Shown here: positions 34,743 through 44,190 of the stretch, one piece after another
Layout: each line of letters begins with the position of its first letter
Position numbering within the stretch: the first letter of the stretch is position 1
Source of the DNA: CAVTWH01 sp963850915
GTDB lineage: Bacteria > Actinomycetota > Actinomycetes > Mycobacteriales > Micromonosporaceae
Assembly: GCA_963850915.1 (NCBI GenBank)
Contig: CAWKND010000004.1
Coordinates: 682,001 to 746,000, forward strand
Direction of reading: 5' to 3'
Length of the DNA stretch: 64,000 bases
The notes under the pieces: model-generated
What the model was told of the DNA's origin: nothing
Databases searched by the model: none
Seen by the model: only the letters and a program-made list of their open reading frames with translations
Program-made: the position numbers and the translations under genes

Positions 34743-35081
34743 ATGAAGCTGGTGACCGCGGTCATTAAGCCGTACCAGCTCGACGCGGTGAAGGAGGCCC
34801 TGCACGCCCTTGGCGTCGCCGGGCTCACCGTGAGCGAGGTACAGGGTTACGGCCGGCAGAAGGGCCACACCGAGGTGTACCGGGGTGCCGAGTACACCGT
34901 GGAGTTCCTGCCGAAGATCCGCGTCGAGGTGGTCACGGACGAGCTGGACGTCGAGAAGATCGTCGACGGCATCGTGACCGCAGCCAAGACCGGGAAGATC
35001 GGTGACGGCAAGGTCTGGGTGACCAACGTGGAAGAGGTCATCCGGGTCCGTACCGGCGAGCGCGGTATCGACGCGCTCTGA
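34743..35081 (+). CDS. glnK: PII-type nitrogen regulatory protein
   Basis: 112-residue trimeric signal protein sensing 2-oxoglutarate and ATP/ADP. Contains the T-loop EVYRGAEYTVEF with Tyr51, the residue adenylylated in Streptomyces and Corynebacterium, and the B-loop TGKIGDGKVWV. Next to amt, so it should block the channel on ammonium upshift; next to glnD, its modifying enzyme. ATG with GAGGGA upstream. Confidence 0.95.
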   Translation: MKLVTAVIKPYQLDAVKEALHALGVAGLTVSEVQGYGRQKGHTEVYRGAEYTVEFLPKIRVEVVTDELDVEKIVDGIVTAAKTGKIGDGKVWVTNVEEVIRVRTGERGIDAL

Positions 35082-35112
35082 CGAGCGATTCGATAGTGCA
35101 TCGACGGACATA

Positions 35113-37326
35113 GTGACTGACGAGTACGGCCTGGGCGCCGTCGCACGCGAGAAGCGTGCGGCGGCGCTCGACCGTTGGCTGGCGGGCCTGCTGCCCAAGC
35201 GCCCCGGCGTGGCACTGGTCGCGGTGGGCGGCCTGGGGCGCCGGGAGTGCGCCCCGTTCGGGGACGTCGACCTGGTACTCCTGCACACCGGGGTACCTGA
35301 CGTGAACGAGCTCGCCGGCCAGCTCTGGTACCCGATCTGGGACGCGAAGGTCGGACTGGACCACTCGGTGCGTACCGTCCAGGAGGCCCTGGTCGTCGCC
35401 GAGGAGGACGTGAAGGTCGCCCTCGGCCTGCTCGACCTGCGCCATCTGGCCGGCGAGGCGAAGCTGTCCCGGCAGTTGCGCGCCGGAGCACTGGAGCAGT
35501 GGCGGCGCAACGCCCCTCGCGGCATGGCGCAGCTGCGCGAGGTGACCCAGGCGCGCTGGACCGCCCACGGTGAGCTGGCTTTCCTGCTGGAGGGCGACGT
35601 CAAGGAGGCCCGCGGCGGCCTGCGCGACGTGGTGGTACTGCGGGGCATCGGGACAGCCGGCGTCGCCGACGCGACGCCGCCGCCGGTACGCGCCGCGCAG
35701 ACCAGACTGTTGGATGTCCGGGACGCGCTGCACCTGTCTGCCGGGCGGCGCATCGACCGGCTGCTGGCGCAGGAGCGCGACCCGGTCGCCAAGCTGCTCG
35801 GGCTGGGCGGTGACCGTGGGATGAGCGACGGCGACGAGCTGCTGCGCCGGATCGCCCAGGACGCGCGGACCATCGCGTACGCGGCCGACGACGCCTGGCG
35901 GGCGGTTGACCGGTGGCGGGCTGACCGGCGCCGGTCGGGTCCGCGTACGACTGTACGCAAGCCGATCGGGCGCGATGTGGTGGAGCAGGACGGCGAGGCC
36001 GTGCTGGCCCGGACGGCGGTCGGCCCGCGCCCGGACCCGAGCCTGGCGCTGCGGGTGGCTGCCGCGGCGGCGACGGTACGCCTGCCGATCGCCCGCCCCA
36101 CGCTGGAGTGGCTGGCCAGGTTCTGTCCGCCGCCGACCCAGCCGTGGCCGGCGCCGGCCCGCGAGGCGCTGTTGACCATGCTGGGCAGCGGTCGCGGGCT
36201 GGTACCCATCTGGGAGGCGTGCGACCGGTACGGCCTGGTGGTCGGCTGGCTGCCGGAGTGGAACCGGCTGCGCGGGCTACCCCAGCACAACCCGGTCCAC
36301 CTGTACACCGTCGACCGGCACCTGGTGCAGGCGGCGGCCGAGGCGGCGGCCTTCACACGCGAGGTGGCGCGGCCGGATCTGTTGGTACTCTCGGCTTTCC
36401 TGCACGACGTGGGCAAGGGGCTGCCCGGCGACCACAGTCGCACCGGTGCGCCACTGGCCTTCACGATCGCGCTGGAACTCGGCCTGTCGCACGTCGACGC
36501 GGTGCAGATCGAGACGCTGGTCCGGCTGCACCTGCTGCTGCCGGACACGGCCACCCGGCGCGATCTGACCGATCCGGTGACCATCCGGACGGTGGCCCAG
36601 TCGGTGGGCGACAGCGAGACACTCAACCTGCTCTATGGCCTGGCCCGCGCGGATGCCGCCGCGACCGGGCCGGCGGCGTGGACGGGGTGGAAGGACCGGC
36701 TGGTACGCGACCTGGTGCGGCGGGTACACCTGCTCCTGGACACCGGCGAGGTACCGCCTGCTCCGACGCCCGATCCGGCGCTGGTGGCGGGTGCGCTGCC
36801 GGCCGTACACGTGCTGGGTGATCATGTGTCGGTGGCCGCGACCGACCGGCGCGGGCTGCTCGCCGCGGTGGCCGGATGCCTTGCCCTGCACCGCCTCGAC
36901 GTGGTGACCGCCGACACGTCCACAGTGGACGGACGCGCGCTCGTGCAGTGCGCGGTGGAGTCCCGCTACGGCTCCCCGCCGGACGCCGCCGCGCTCGCCG
37001 CCGACCTGCGCCGCGCCGCGCTCGGCCAACTCGGCCTGGAACGGGTCTCCCGGCGCGGCCGGGTCGGTACCGGCGCGCAGCCCCGGATCGTCTGGCACCG
37101 GGACGCGGCAACCGACGCCGTGGTGGTCGAGGTACGCGCCCCCGACTCCGCCGGCCTGCTGTACCGGATCGCCCGCGCGCTCGACGAGGTCGGTGCCGAG
37201 GTACGGGCGGCCCGCATCTCCACCCTGGGCGCCGACGTGGTGGACGCGTTCTACCTGGTCGGCTCGTGGACCGACCCCACCGTCCGGGCCGAGGTCAGCG
37301 ATGCCGTACTCACCGCGATCACGTGA
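35113..37326 (+). CDS. glnD: PII nucleotidyltransferase / nucleotidyl-removing enzyme GlnD
   Basis: 737-residue bifunctional enzyme; in actinobacteria it adenylylates rather than uridylylates PII. Domains: nucleotidyltransferase (VAVGGLGRRECAPFGDVDLVLL, residues ~33-60), a helical region, HD hydrolase domain (LSAFLHDVGKGLPGDHSRTGA, ~428-448) and two C-terminal ACT domains (VSVAATDRRGLLAAVAGCL; VEVRAPDSAGLLYRIARAL). The stretch between is shorter than in enterobacteria. GTG start 31 bases after glnK; same transcription unit. Confidence 0.93.
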   Translation: MTDEYGLGAVAREKRAAALDRWLAGLLPKRPGVALVAVGGLGRRECAPFGDVDLVLLHTGVPDVNELAGQLWYPIWDAKVGLDHSVRTVQEALVVAEEDVKVALGLLDLRHLAGEAKLSRQLRAGALEQWRRNAPRGMAQLREVTQARWTAHGELAFLLEGDVKEARGGLRDVVVLRGIGTAGVADATPPPVRAAQTRLLDVRDALHLSAGRRIDRLLAQERDPVAKLLGLGGDRGMSDGDELLRRIAQDARTIAYAADDAWRAVDRWRADRRRSGPRTTVRKPIGRDVVEQDGEAVLARTAVGPRPDPSLALRVAAAAATVRLPIARPTLEWLARFCPPPTQPWPAPAREALLTMLGSGRGLVPIWEACDRYGLVVGWLPEWNRLRGLPQHNPVHLYTVDRHLVQAAAEAAAFTREVARPDLLVLSAFLHDVGKGLPGDHSRTGAPLAFTIALELGLSHVDAVQIETLVRLHLLLPDTATRRDLTDPVTIRTVAQSVGDSETLNLLYGLARADAAATGPAAWTGWKDRLVRDLVRRVHLLLDTGEVPPAPTPDPALVAGALPAVHVLGDHVSVAATDRRGLLAAVAGCLALHRLDVVTADTSTVDGRALVQCAVESRYGSPPDAAALAADLRRAALGQLGLERVSRRGRVGTGAQPRIVWHRDAATDAVVVEVRAPDSAGLLYRIARALDEVGAEVRAARISTLGADVVDAFYLVGSWTDPTVRAEVSDAVLTAIT

Positions 37327-37442
37327 CCGGGCAGCCTGACTCGGACCGACCGGCGCGCAGTCGGCCGACCGGCCACCGGCCCGGTACCCTCGTAGCGGGT
37401 GCGCATCCGTGCCCGCGACTGCGACACCAAGGATGAAGCGCC

Positions 37443-38975
37443 GTGTTTGACACGCTGAGCGACCGGCTCAACGGGATCTTCACCAAGCTGCGGGGTAAGG
37501 GTCGGCTCACCGATGCCGATATCGACGCCACCGCACGGGAGATCCGCCTGGCCCTGCTTGAGGCGGACGTGGCCCTGCCAGTCGTCCGCGCCTTCATCAA
37601 CTCGGTCAAGGAGCGCGCCCGTGGTGCAGATGTGCACAAGGCGCTCAATCCTGCCCAGCAGGTCATCAAGATCGTGCATGAGGAGCTGGTCAACGTACTC
37701 GGCGGGGAGACCCGCCGGCTGCGCTTCGCCAAGCAGCCGCCGACCGTACTCATGCTCGCCGGCCTGCAGGGCTCCGGTAAGACCACGCTCGCCGGCAAGC
37801 TGGCCCGGTGGCTGAAGAGCCAGGGGCACCAGCCGCTGCTCGTCGCCGCCGACCTGCAGCGCCCGAACGCGGTCAACCAGCTCCAGGTACTCGGGGCCCG
37901 GGCGGGCGTCGAGGTCTTCGCGCCGGAGCCGGGTAACGGCGCCGGCGACCCGGTCGCGGTGGCCAAGCAGTCCATCGAGTACGCCAAGCGGCAGATGCGC
38001 GACATCGTCATCGTCGACACGGCCGGCCGGCTCGGTATCGACCAGGAGATGATGGCGCAGGCCGCCGCGATCCGGGACGCGGTCAACCCGGACGAGATCA
38101 TCTTCGTGATCGACGCGATGGTCGGTCAGGACGCGGTGGCCACCGCCGAGGCGTTCCGCGACGGCGTCGGCGTCACCGGTGTCGTGCTCTCCAAGCTCGA
38201 CGGCGACGCCCGCGGTGGCGCCGCGCTCTCCGTCCGGCACGTCACCGGCGAGGCCATCCTCTTCGCCTCCACCGGTGAGAAGCTGGAGGACTTCGACGTC
38301 TTCCACCCCGACCGGATGGCCAGCCGGATCCTCGGCATGGGCGACATGCTCACCCTCATCGAGCAGGCCGAAGCGGCCTTCGACGAGGATGAGAAGGAGA
38401 AGATGGCCGCCAAGCTCATGGGCGGCGACGACTTCACCCTGGAAGACTTCCTCGACCAGATGACCGCGCTGCGCCGGATGGGGCCGCTGACCAACATCCT
38501 CGGCATGCTGCCCGGCATGGGTCAGATGAAGGACCAGCTGGCCGAGTTGGACGACAGCCACTTCGACAAGGTGACCGCGATCATCCGGTCGATGACCCCG
38601 GGCGAACGGCAGAACCCCAAGGTACTCAACGGTTCCCGGCGCGCCCGCATCGCACGCGGCTCCGGGGTCACCGTGATGGACGTCAACCAGCTGCTCAACC
38701 GGTTCGCCGACGCGCAGAAGATGATGAAGCAGATGGGCCCGATGATGGGCCTGCCCGGCCGGCGCAAGGCAACCAAGTCACCGAAGAACAAGCGCAAGGG
38801 TACGAAGAGCGGCGGCCAGCGCTCGCACGCCGGCGGGGGCATGCCCGGCATGGGCGGGTTCCCCGGTGGGATGCCACAACTGCCTCCGGGCCTGGACCCG
38901 TCGGCACTCCCGCAGGGCGGCGACTTCAAGGCCCCGAAGCTGGACTTCTCCAAGTACACCAAGCGTGACAAGTAG
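37443..38975 (+). CDS. ffh: Signal recognition particle protein Ffh (SRP54)
   Basis: 510-residue GTPase that binds signal sequences on nascent chains. NG domain: GLQGSGKTTLAGKLA, DTAGRLGIDQEM, SKLDGDARGGAAL. The C-terminal M domain is methionine-rich (MLPGMGQMKDQL, MMKQMGPMMGL) and binds SRP RNA. The protein ends in a Gly/Met/Pro tail as in other actinobacteria. GTG start. The SRP RNA gene was not found in this window. Confidence 0.97.
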   Translation: MFDTLSDRLNGIFTKLRGKGRLTDADIDATAREIRLALLEADVALPVVRAFINSVKERARGADVHKALNPAQQVIKIVHEELVNVLGGETRRLRFAKQPPTVLMLAGLQGSGKTTLAGKLARWLKSQGHQPLLVAADLQRPNAVNQLQVLGARAGVEVFAPEPGNGAGDPVAVAKQSIEYAKRQMRDIVIVDTAGRLGIDQEMMAQAAAIRDAVNPDEIIFVIDAMVGQDAVATAEAFRDGVGVTGVVLSKLDGDARGGAALSVRHVTGEAILFASTGEKLEDFDVFHPDRMASRILGMGDMLTLIEQAEAAFDEDEKEKMAAKLMGGDDFTLEDFLDQMTALRRMGPLTNILGMLPGMGQMKDQLAELDDSHFDKVTAIIRSMTPGERQNPKVLNGSRRARIARGSGVTVMDVNQLLNRFADAQKMMKQMGPMMGLPGRRKATKSPKNKRKGTKSGGQRSHAGGGMPGMGGFPGGMPQLPPGLDPSALPQGGDFKAPKLDFSKYTKRDK

Positions 38976-39019
38976 CAGCGGCTGGTTGGCCGGACAAAGT
39001 ACCGACAGCGGGCGGTAGC

Positions 39020-39044
39020 CTTTCCTCGATAGGCGCGAGGAAAG
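39020..39044. promoter_or_regulatory. 9-bp inverted repeat upstream of the second Uma2 gene
   Basis: CTTTCCTCG and CGAGGAAAG are perfectly complementary with a 7-base spacer. It overlaps a TAGCCT hexamer at 39016, so it may be an operator; it could also end the ffh transcript, although no T-run follows. Confidence 0.5.
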
Positions 39045-39063
39045 CGTGGCGGGAGGAGGAGTC

Positions 39064-39651
39064 GTGACCGCGGCACCGAACCTGCCTGACCGGCGCGAGT
39101 GGACCGTTGATGACCTCGACGAACTGCCGCCGGATCTGCCGTACGAGCTGATCAACGGAAGGTTGATCGTGCCCTCCGCCACCCCCGCACACCAGGATCT
39201 GAGTCTCCAGATCGTGCTGGCGCTGACTCTCCACTGCCCGCCGGATCTTTTCGTGAGCTTCGACCAGTCGTTGAAGGTCAACCGCCACAACGAACCTCGG
39301 CCGGACGTGGTGGGCATCAGCATCGCCCACTACGGCCGCTCCCCAGTGCCGGTCGAGGACGCGGCGATCGTGTTGGAGATCGTGTCGCCGCACTCCGAGT
39401 TCCGGGACATGGTGGAGAAGGCCGAGGTCTACGCCAAAGCTGGGATCCCGACCTACTGGGTCGTGGATCAGTCCCGCGCGGACATTTCCCTGACCGAGAT
39501 GGTGCTGGACCCTGCACGACGGCGATATGGCTTCGGCGTGCACACAACCGACGTGTTCGCCGTGACGGACCCGTGGCCGATCACCATCGACCTGCCGATG
39601 CTGAGTCGCCGTCGAACGGAATTGTTGGCGCGGGCGGAGAAGGCGCAGTAG
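39064..39651 (+). CDS. Uma2-family (DUF820) protein
   Basis: 195-residue paralogue of the family also seen at 26.4 kb. LPYELINGRLIVPSATPAHQ, RPDVVGIS, IVLEIVSPHSEFRD and KAGIPTYWVVDQ form the PD-(D/E)XK pattern. GTG at 39064 is chosen because GGGAGGAGG lies just upstream; an earlier GTG at 39046 would read through that ribosome site. Lower GC than its neighbours. Function unknown; such genes are scattered singly in actinobacterial genomes. Confidence 0.85.
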   Translation: MTAAPNLPDRREWTVDDLDELPPDLPYELINGRLIVPSATPAHQDLSLQIVLALTLHCPPDLFVSFDQSLKVNRHNEPRPDVVGISIAHYGRSPVPVEDAAIVLEIVSPHSEFRDMVEKAEVYAKAGIPTYWVVDQSRADISLTEMVLDPARRRYGFGVHTTDVFAVTDPWPITIDLPMLSRRRTELLARAEKAQ

Positions 39652-39673
39652 CCGGGTCTGGTTGACTGGGGGC

Positions 39674-40753
39674 GTGGCGCTGCATGTACGGGGGGTAGTG
39701 CTCCCCGACGACGAGGTACGCGACCTGTGGCTCGCCGGCGACCGGGTGAGTACCGAGCCGATTCCCGGTGCCACCACCGTGGTGGACGGCGGTTATCTGC
39801 TCCCCGGCCTGGTGGACGCGCACTGTCACCTGGGCATCGCCCCGGGCAGTCGGCCGATCACCGAAGTCGAGCAGGCCAGAGCGTTCGCGCGGATCGACGT
39901 GGACGCCGGAGTACTCGCCATCCGGGACGCTGGCTCCCCGTACCCCTACCCCGAGCTGGACGACGAGCCGGAGATCCCGCGGCTGGCCCGGGCCGGCCGG
40001 CACCTCGCCCCGCCCAGGCGGTACCTGCCGGGGGTGGCGGTGGAGGTGACCGGACCGCAGCTCGCCGAGGAGGCCGCCCGCCAGGCGCGGGCCGGGAACG
40101 GCTGGGTGAAGCTGGTCGGCGACTGGATCGACCGCAGCGTGGGCGATCTGGCACCCGCCTACCAGCCCGACGAGGTGGTCGCAGCGATCGAGGCGGCGCA
40201 CGCGGCCGGTGCCCGGGTTGCCACGCACACGTTCAGCGAGGCGGCCGTCGAGACGCTGGTACGCGCCGGGGTCGACTCGGTGGAGCACGGTACCGGCCTG
40301 TCGCCGGAGCTGGTGGACGAGCTGGCCCGGCGGGGGACGGCGCTGGTACCCACGATGATCAACGTAAACACCTTCGAAAACATCGCGCGCCGGGCCGAGG
40401 AGAAGTTTCCGGGCTACGCCAAGCACATGCGCGCGCTCCAGGCTCGTTTCCCGAGCGTGGTCCGGGCGGCGTACGAGGCGGGGGTACCGATCTACGTCGG
40501 CTCGGACGCGGGCGGCGGGATCGACCACGGGCTGGCCGCCGAGGAGATGCTGCTGCTGCACGAGCAGGCCGGCATGTCGCCGCTCGACGTACTGCGCGCC
40601 GGCTCGTGGGGAGCCCGCGACTGGCTCGGCTTCCCGGGCCTGGTCGACGGCGGGCTTGCCGACCTGGTGGCGTACCCCCGTGATCCACGCACCGACCTGA
40701 CCGTGCTGCGCGAGCCGGCCCGGATCATCCTCCGTGGCCGCGTCGTGGCCTGA
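39674..40753 (+). CDS. Amidohydrolase-superfamily metal-dependent hydrolase
   Basis: 359-residue TIM-barrel hydrolase. Metal ligands: LVDAHCHLG (HxH), the Lys position in GWVKLVGDW, THTFSEAAVE, DSVEHGTGLS and VGSDAGGGIDHG (Asp). The C-terminal LVDGGLADLVAYPRDPR returns to the small beta domain. This subgroup includes imidazolonepropionase-like and prolidase-like enzymes; substrate not determinable. GTG at 39674 is chosen over a TTG at 39662. Downstream ankyrin gene follows after 22 bases. Confidence 0.82.
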   Translation: MALHVRGVVLPDDEVRDLWLAGDRVSTEPIPGATTVVDGGYLLPGLVDAHCHLGIAPGSRPITEVEQARAFARIDVDAGVLAIRDAGSPYPYPELDDEPEIPRLARAGRHLAPPRRYLPGVAVEVTGPQLAEEAARQARAGNGWVKLVGDWIDRSVGDLAPAYQPDEVVAAIEAAHAAGARVATHTFSEAAVETLVRAGVDSVEHGTGLSPELVDELARRGTALVPTMINVNTFENIARRAEEKFPGYAKHMRALQARFPSVVRAAYEAGVPIYVGSDAGGGIDHGLAAEEMLLLHEQAGMSPLDVLRAGSWGARDWLGFPGLVDGGLADLVAYPRDPRTDLTVLREPARIILRGRVVA

Positions 40754-40775
40754 CGCTCGGACGGAGGGACAGGCG

Positions 40776-41369
40776 ATGGCGGGGGACGGGGAGCTGTTGA
40801 CGGCGGCCCGGGACGGCGACCTGGCGGGGGTACGCCGGGCGCTCGACGCGGGCGCGGGGATCGAGGCGCGGGACCGGGCGGGGCGTACGGCGCTGCTGCT
40901 CGCGGCGCGGTACGACCACGTGGCGGTGGCTGCCGAACTGGTCGGCCGGGGTGCCGATCCGGACGCGCTGGACGACCTGCACGACACGCCGTGGCTGCTC
41001 ACCGGCGAGACCGGCAGCGTGGCGATGCTCCGGGCACTGTTGCCGGCCGGCCCCGACCTGACCATCGTCAACAGGTACGGCGGGGTGTCGATCATCCCGG
41101 CCAGCGAGCGTGGTCACGTCGAGTACGTACGCGCGGTGGCGGACACCGGGATCGATGTCAACCACGTGAACCGGCTCGGCTGGACGGCGCTGCTGGAGTG
41201 CGTGCTGCTCGGTGACGGTACGGAGCGGTACCAGGAGATTGTCCGGATTCTGCTCGCGGCCGGTGCGCGGGCCGACCTGCCGGACCACGACGGGGTCGAT
41301 GCGCTGACCCACGCGCGCAACCGCGGCTACCCGGAGATCGCCGAGATCCTGACCGGCGCGGGGGGATGA
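40776..41369 (+). CDS. Ankyrin-repeat protein
   Basis: 197 residues made of about five ankyrin repeats: ELLTAARDGDLAGVRRALDAGAGIEARDRAGRTALLLAA-like (split), YDHVAVAAELVGRGADPDALD, GSVAMLRALLPAGPDL, RGHVEYVRAVADTGIDVNHVN and YQEIVRILLAAGARADLPDHDG. No signal peptide or other domain. ATG with GGAGGGA 10 bases upstream. A protein-binding role is expected; partner unknown. It is probably cotranscribed with the amidohydrolase. Confidence 0.88.
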   Translation: MAGDGELLTAARDGDLAGVRRALDAGAGIEARDRAGRTALLLAARYDHVAVAAELVGRGADPDALDDLHDTPWLLTGETGSVAMLRALLPAGPDLTIVNRYGGVSIIPASERGHVEYVRAVADTGIDVNHVNRLGWTALLECVLLGDGTERYQEIVRILLAAGARADLPDHDGVDALTHARNRGYPEIAEILTGAGG

Positions 41370-41383
41370 TCCGCACAGCTGAC

Positions 41384-41389
41384 TAGGAT
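41384..41389 (+). promoter_or_regulatory. Leaderless-type -10 hexamer for proS
   Basis: TAGGAT ends 8 bases before the ATG at 41398. Confidence 0.55.
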
Positions 41390-41397
41390 GTGCGGTC

Positions 41398-42804
41398 ATG
41401 GCACGCGTGCTCACTCCCCGGGCGGACGACTTCCCCCGCTGGTACCAGGATCTGATCGCCAAGGCCGAGCTGGCCGACAACGGGCCGGTGCGCGGCACCA
41501 TGGTCATCCGCCCGGTCGGCTACGCGATCTGGGAGCGCATGCAGGCCGAGATGGATGTGCGGATCAAGGCGGCCGGCGCGCAGAACGCCTACTTCCCGCT
41601 GTTCATCCCCGAGTCCTACCTGCACCGCGAGGCGCAGCACGTGGAGGGCTTCTCGCCGGAGCTGGCGGTGGTCACCCACGGCGGTGGCAAGCAGCTGGCC
41701 GAGCCGATCGTGGTACGCCCGACGAGCGAGACGGTCATCGGCGAGTTCATGGCCAAGTGGATCGACTCGTACCGGGACCTGCCGCTGCTGCTCAACCAGT
41801 GGGCCAACGTGGTGCGCTGGGAGCTGCGCCCGCGACTGTTCCTGCGGACCAGCGAGTTCCTGTGGCAGGAGGGGCACACGGCACACGCGACCGAGGACGA
41901 CGCGCGCACCTACGCCCGCAAGATCCTGCACGAGGCGTACGAGGACCTGATGGTGAACCTGCTGGCCATCCCGGTGGTGGTCGGGTTGAAGACCACGCGC
42001 GAGCGGTTCGCCGGGGCCACCCGCACGTACACGCTCGAAGGCATGATGGGCGACGGCAAGGCCCTGCAGATGGGTACCTCGCACGAGCTGGGGCAGAACT
42101 TCGCGAAGGCGTTCAACATCAGCTACACCTCGGCCGCCGGTGCGCTGGAGCACGCCTGGACGACCTCGTGGGGGACCTCCACCCGGATGCTCGGCGGCAT
42201 GATCATGTGCCACGGCGACGACAACGGGCTGCGGGTACCGCCGAACCTGGCGCCGATCCAGGCGTACGTCATGGTCGTCAAGGACGGCGAGGGCGTGGGC
42301 GAGGCCGCGGCCTCGCTCAAGGCGGCGCTGGCCGACGCCGGCGTGCGGGTCGCGCTGGACGACCGGGTGGACACCCCGTTCGGCCGCCGGGCCGTCGACG
42401 CCGAGCTGAAGGGCTATCCGGTACGCATCGAGGTGGGCCCCCGCGACCTCGCCGCCGGCAACGCGGTACTGGCCCGGCGGGTACCCGGCACCAAGTCCCC
42501 GGTACCCATCGCCAACGTCGTCGCCGAGGTACTCGCCGCGCTCGAAGCCGACCAGAAGGCACTGCACGACGAGGCGCTGGCCCGCCGGCTGGACCACACG
42601 GTCGACGTGCGGACCCTCGACGACGCGCTGGCGGCGACCGCGACCGGCTGGGCCCGGGTGCCCTGGTCGGCTGTTGGCGTCGACGGCGAGGCGAAGGCCA
42701 ACGGGCAGGGCGTCACGGTGCGCTGCCTGGTCCGGGCGGACGGCTCGCTGCCCGACTCGGAGGACGAGCCGGAGCTGATCGCCTACGTCGCCCGGGCATA
42801 CTGA
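41398..42804 (+). CDS. proS: Prolyl-tRNA synthetase, archaeal/eukaryotic type
   Basis: Class II synthetase charging tRNA-Pro. 468 residues, the short form without the bacterial INS editing insertion. Class II motifs: RPTSETVIGEF (TxE), WELRPRLFLRTSEFLWQEGHTAH (motif 2) and GGMIMCHGDDNGLRVPPNLAP (motif 3); an anticodon-binding domain follows. The protein ends with the C-terminal Tyr (YVARAY) typical of this type. The start is supported by a leaderless promoter. Confidence 0.95.
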   Translation: MARVLTPRADDFPRWYQDLIAKAELADNGPVRGTMVIRPVGYAIWERMQAEMDVRIKAAGAQNAYFPLFIPESYLHREAQHVEGFSPELAVVTHGGGKQLAEPIVVRPTSETVIGEFMAKWIDSYRDLPLLLNQWANVVRWELRPRLFLRTSEFLWQEGHTAHATEDDARTYARKILHEAYEDLMVNLLAIPVVVGLKTTRERFAGATRTYTLEGMMGDGKALQMGTSHELGQNFAKAFNISYTSAAGALEHAWTTSWGTSTRMLGGMIMCHGDDNGLRVPPNLAPIQAYVMVVKDGEGVGEAAASLKAALADAGVRVALDDRVDTPFGRRAVDAELKGYPVRIEVGPRDLAAGNAVLARRVPGTKSPVPIANVVAEVLAALEADQKALHDEALARRLDHTVDVRTLDDALAATATGWARVPWSAVGVDGEAKANGQGVTVRCLVRADGSLPDSEDEPELIAYVARAY

Positions 42805-42850
42805 CCGCCGTTCTCCCCGACGGCGGGCGGCAGACGGCGGGCGGCTGACC

Positions 42851-43517
42851 GTGGGCGGGTGGGCGACCGGGCGGCTGGTACTGCGCCGGCACTTCCTCAC
42901 CGGTCAGCAGCTGGGCCGGGTACAGGTGGGCCGGGTGGCCGCCGACGACGAGCACGGCCTGTGGATCTGGATCGACGGCGGCAGCCCGTGGCTCGACGTC
43001 GGTCGCCGTGGACGGGCGGCGGATCCGGGACATGCCGTTCGCCGAGTTCGGCCCGGTGGCCAAGACGATGGCACCGTTCGTCTGGCACGGGCCGGTACTG
43101 ATGCTGCACCAGCCCCGCGTCGAGCACTCGACGTGGCTGTTCTTCGAGCCGGACGGGCGCTTCCGCAGCTGGTACGTCAACCTCGAGCGGCCGGGTGTGC
43201 GCTGGGACGATGGCGCGCTGGACGGTGGCGGGCTGTGTGGGATCGACACCGTCGACTACGACCTGGACATCGTGGTGCGGCCGGACCGCTCGTGGCAGTG
43301 GAAGGACGAGGACGAGTTCGCCGAGCACCTGGCCCACCCGGAGTTCTACTGGTGCGACGACGAGGAGTCGGTACGCGCCGAGGGTGCCCGGGTGGTCAAG
43401 TTGATCGAGGCGGGCGAGTTCCCGTTCGACGGTACCCGGACGGATTTCGTACCCGAGCCTTCCTGGGCGGTACCCGATCGTGTCCCGCCCGGCTGGGACC
43501 GGCCACGCGCCTGGTAG
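42851..43517 (+). pseudogene. DUF402-domain protein with one frameshift
   Basis: The first frame gives LVLRRHFLTGQQLGRVQVGRV and ADDEHGLWIWIDGGSPWLDV; the second, one base off, continues with VAVDGRRIRDMPFAEFGPV, STWLFFEPDGRFRSWYVNLE and DYDLDIVVRPDRSWQWKDEDEFAEH. Dropping one G near 43001 (GACGTCGGTCGCC) joins them into a ~221-residue DUF402 protein, a family containing nucleoside diphosphate phosphatase-like enzymes. If the sequence is right, only the C-terminal part from GTG 43008 could be made. See the frameshift cluster finding. Confidence 0.78.
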
Positions 43518-43608
43518 CGGGTCGGGGGAGCGGGTCCGGCCGGATCTGGCTGCCGGGTGGCCGGGCGGCCGCTGTGGTCGGCGGGCCGGGCGTGTCAGGA
43601 TCGGGTCC

Positions 43609-44166
43609 ATGAGTGTGGAGATCGCGCCGGACGCTGCCCTGATCGTGATCGACGTGCAGCAGGAGTTCGAGGCGCCCCGGCACGGCGTGCGGGACAACCC
43701 CGACTGCGAGTCGAATGTCGGGCTGCTCGTGCAGGCGTGGACCGAGGCTGGGCGGCCGATCGTCCGGGTGAAGCACGAGGAGGCGCCGGGCGGACCGTTC
43801 GGGCCGGACACCCCGGGGTACGCGTTCAAGCCCGTGGTCGCCGACCTGGCACCGGATCTCGACGTCACCAAGGACGTGCACTCCGCCTTCGGCGGCTCGC
43901 CGTCGCTGCACGAGTGGCTCCAGCAGCGCGGGATCGACCAGATCGTGATCTGTGGCATCCAGACCAACCGGTGCTGCGAGACCACCGCCCGGGTCGGCTG
44001 TGACCTGGGGTACGACGTGGTGTTCCCGGTGGACGCGATGCACACGTTCGACAAGGCCGGGCCGGACGGCGAGGTACTCACGGGGGAGCAGTTGACCAAG
44101 GCGACGGCGACCAGCCTGCACGAGTATTTCGCCACAGTTGTACGCACCGCCGACCTCGTTGCGTAG
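43609..44166 (+). CDS. Isochorismatase-like cysteine hydrolase
   Basis: 185-residue alpha/beta hydrolase of the isochorismatase/nicotinamidase superfamily. The triad is visible: Asp in ALIVIDVQQEF, Lys in LDVTKDVHSAF and the nucleophile Cys in CGIQTNRCCETTARVG, after the cis-peptide region. The subfamily substrate is not clear. No siderophore genes adjoin, so true isochorismatase activity is not implied. ATG at 43609. Confidence 0.9.
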   Translation: MSVEIAPDAALIVIDVQQEFEAPRHGVRDNPDCESNVGLLVQAWTEAGRPIVRVKHEEAPGGPFGPDTPGYAFKPVVADLAPDLDVTKDVHSAFGGSPSLHEWLQQRGIDQIVICGIQTNRCCETTARVGCDLGYDVVFPVDAMHTFDKAGPDGEVLTGEQLTKATATSLHEYFATVVRTADLVA

Positions 44167-44184
44167 TGCTCCGGTCGCGTCTGG

Positions 44185-44190
44185 CACAAT
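44185..44190 (+). promoter_or_regulatory. Putative -10 element of the rpsP operon
   Basis: CACAAT within TGGCACAATGG resembles the extended -10 seen upstream of actinobacterial rpsP genes. It leaves a leader of about 130 bases before rpsP. Assigned by resemblance only. Confidence 0.4.
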
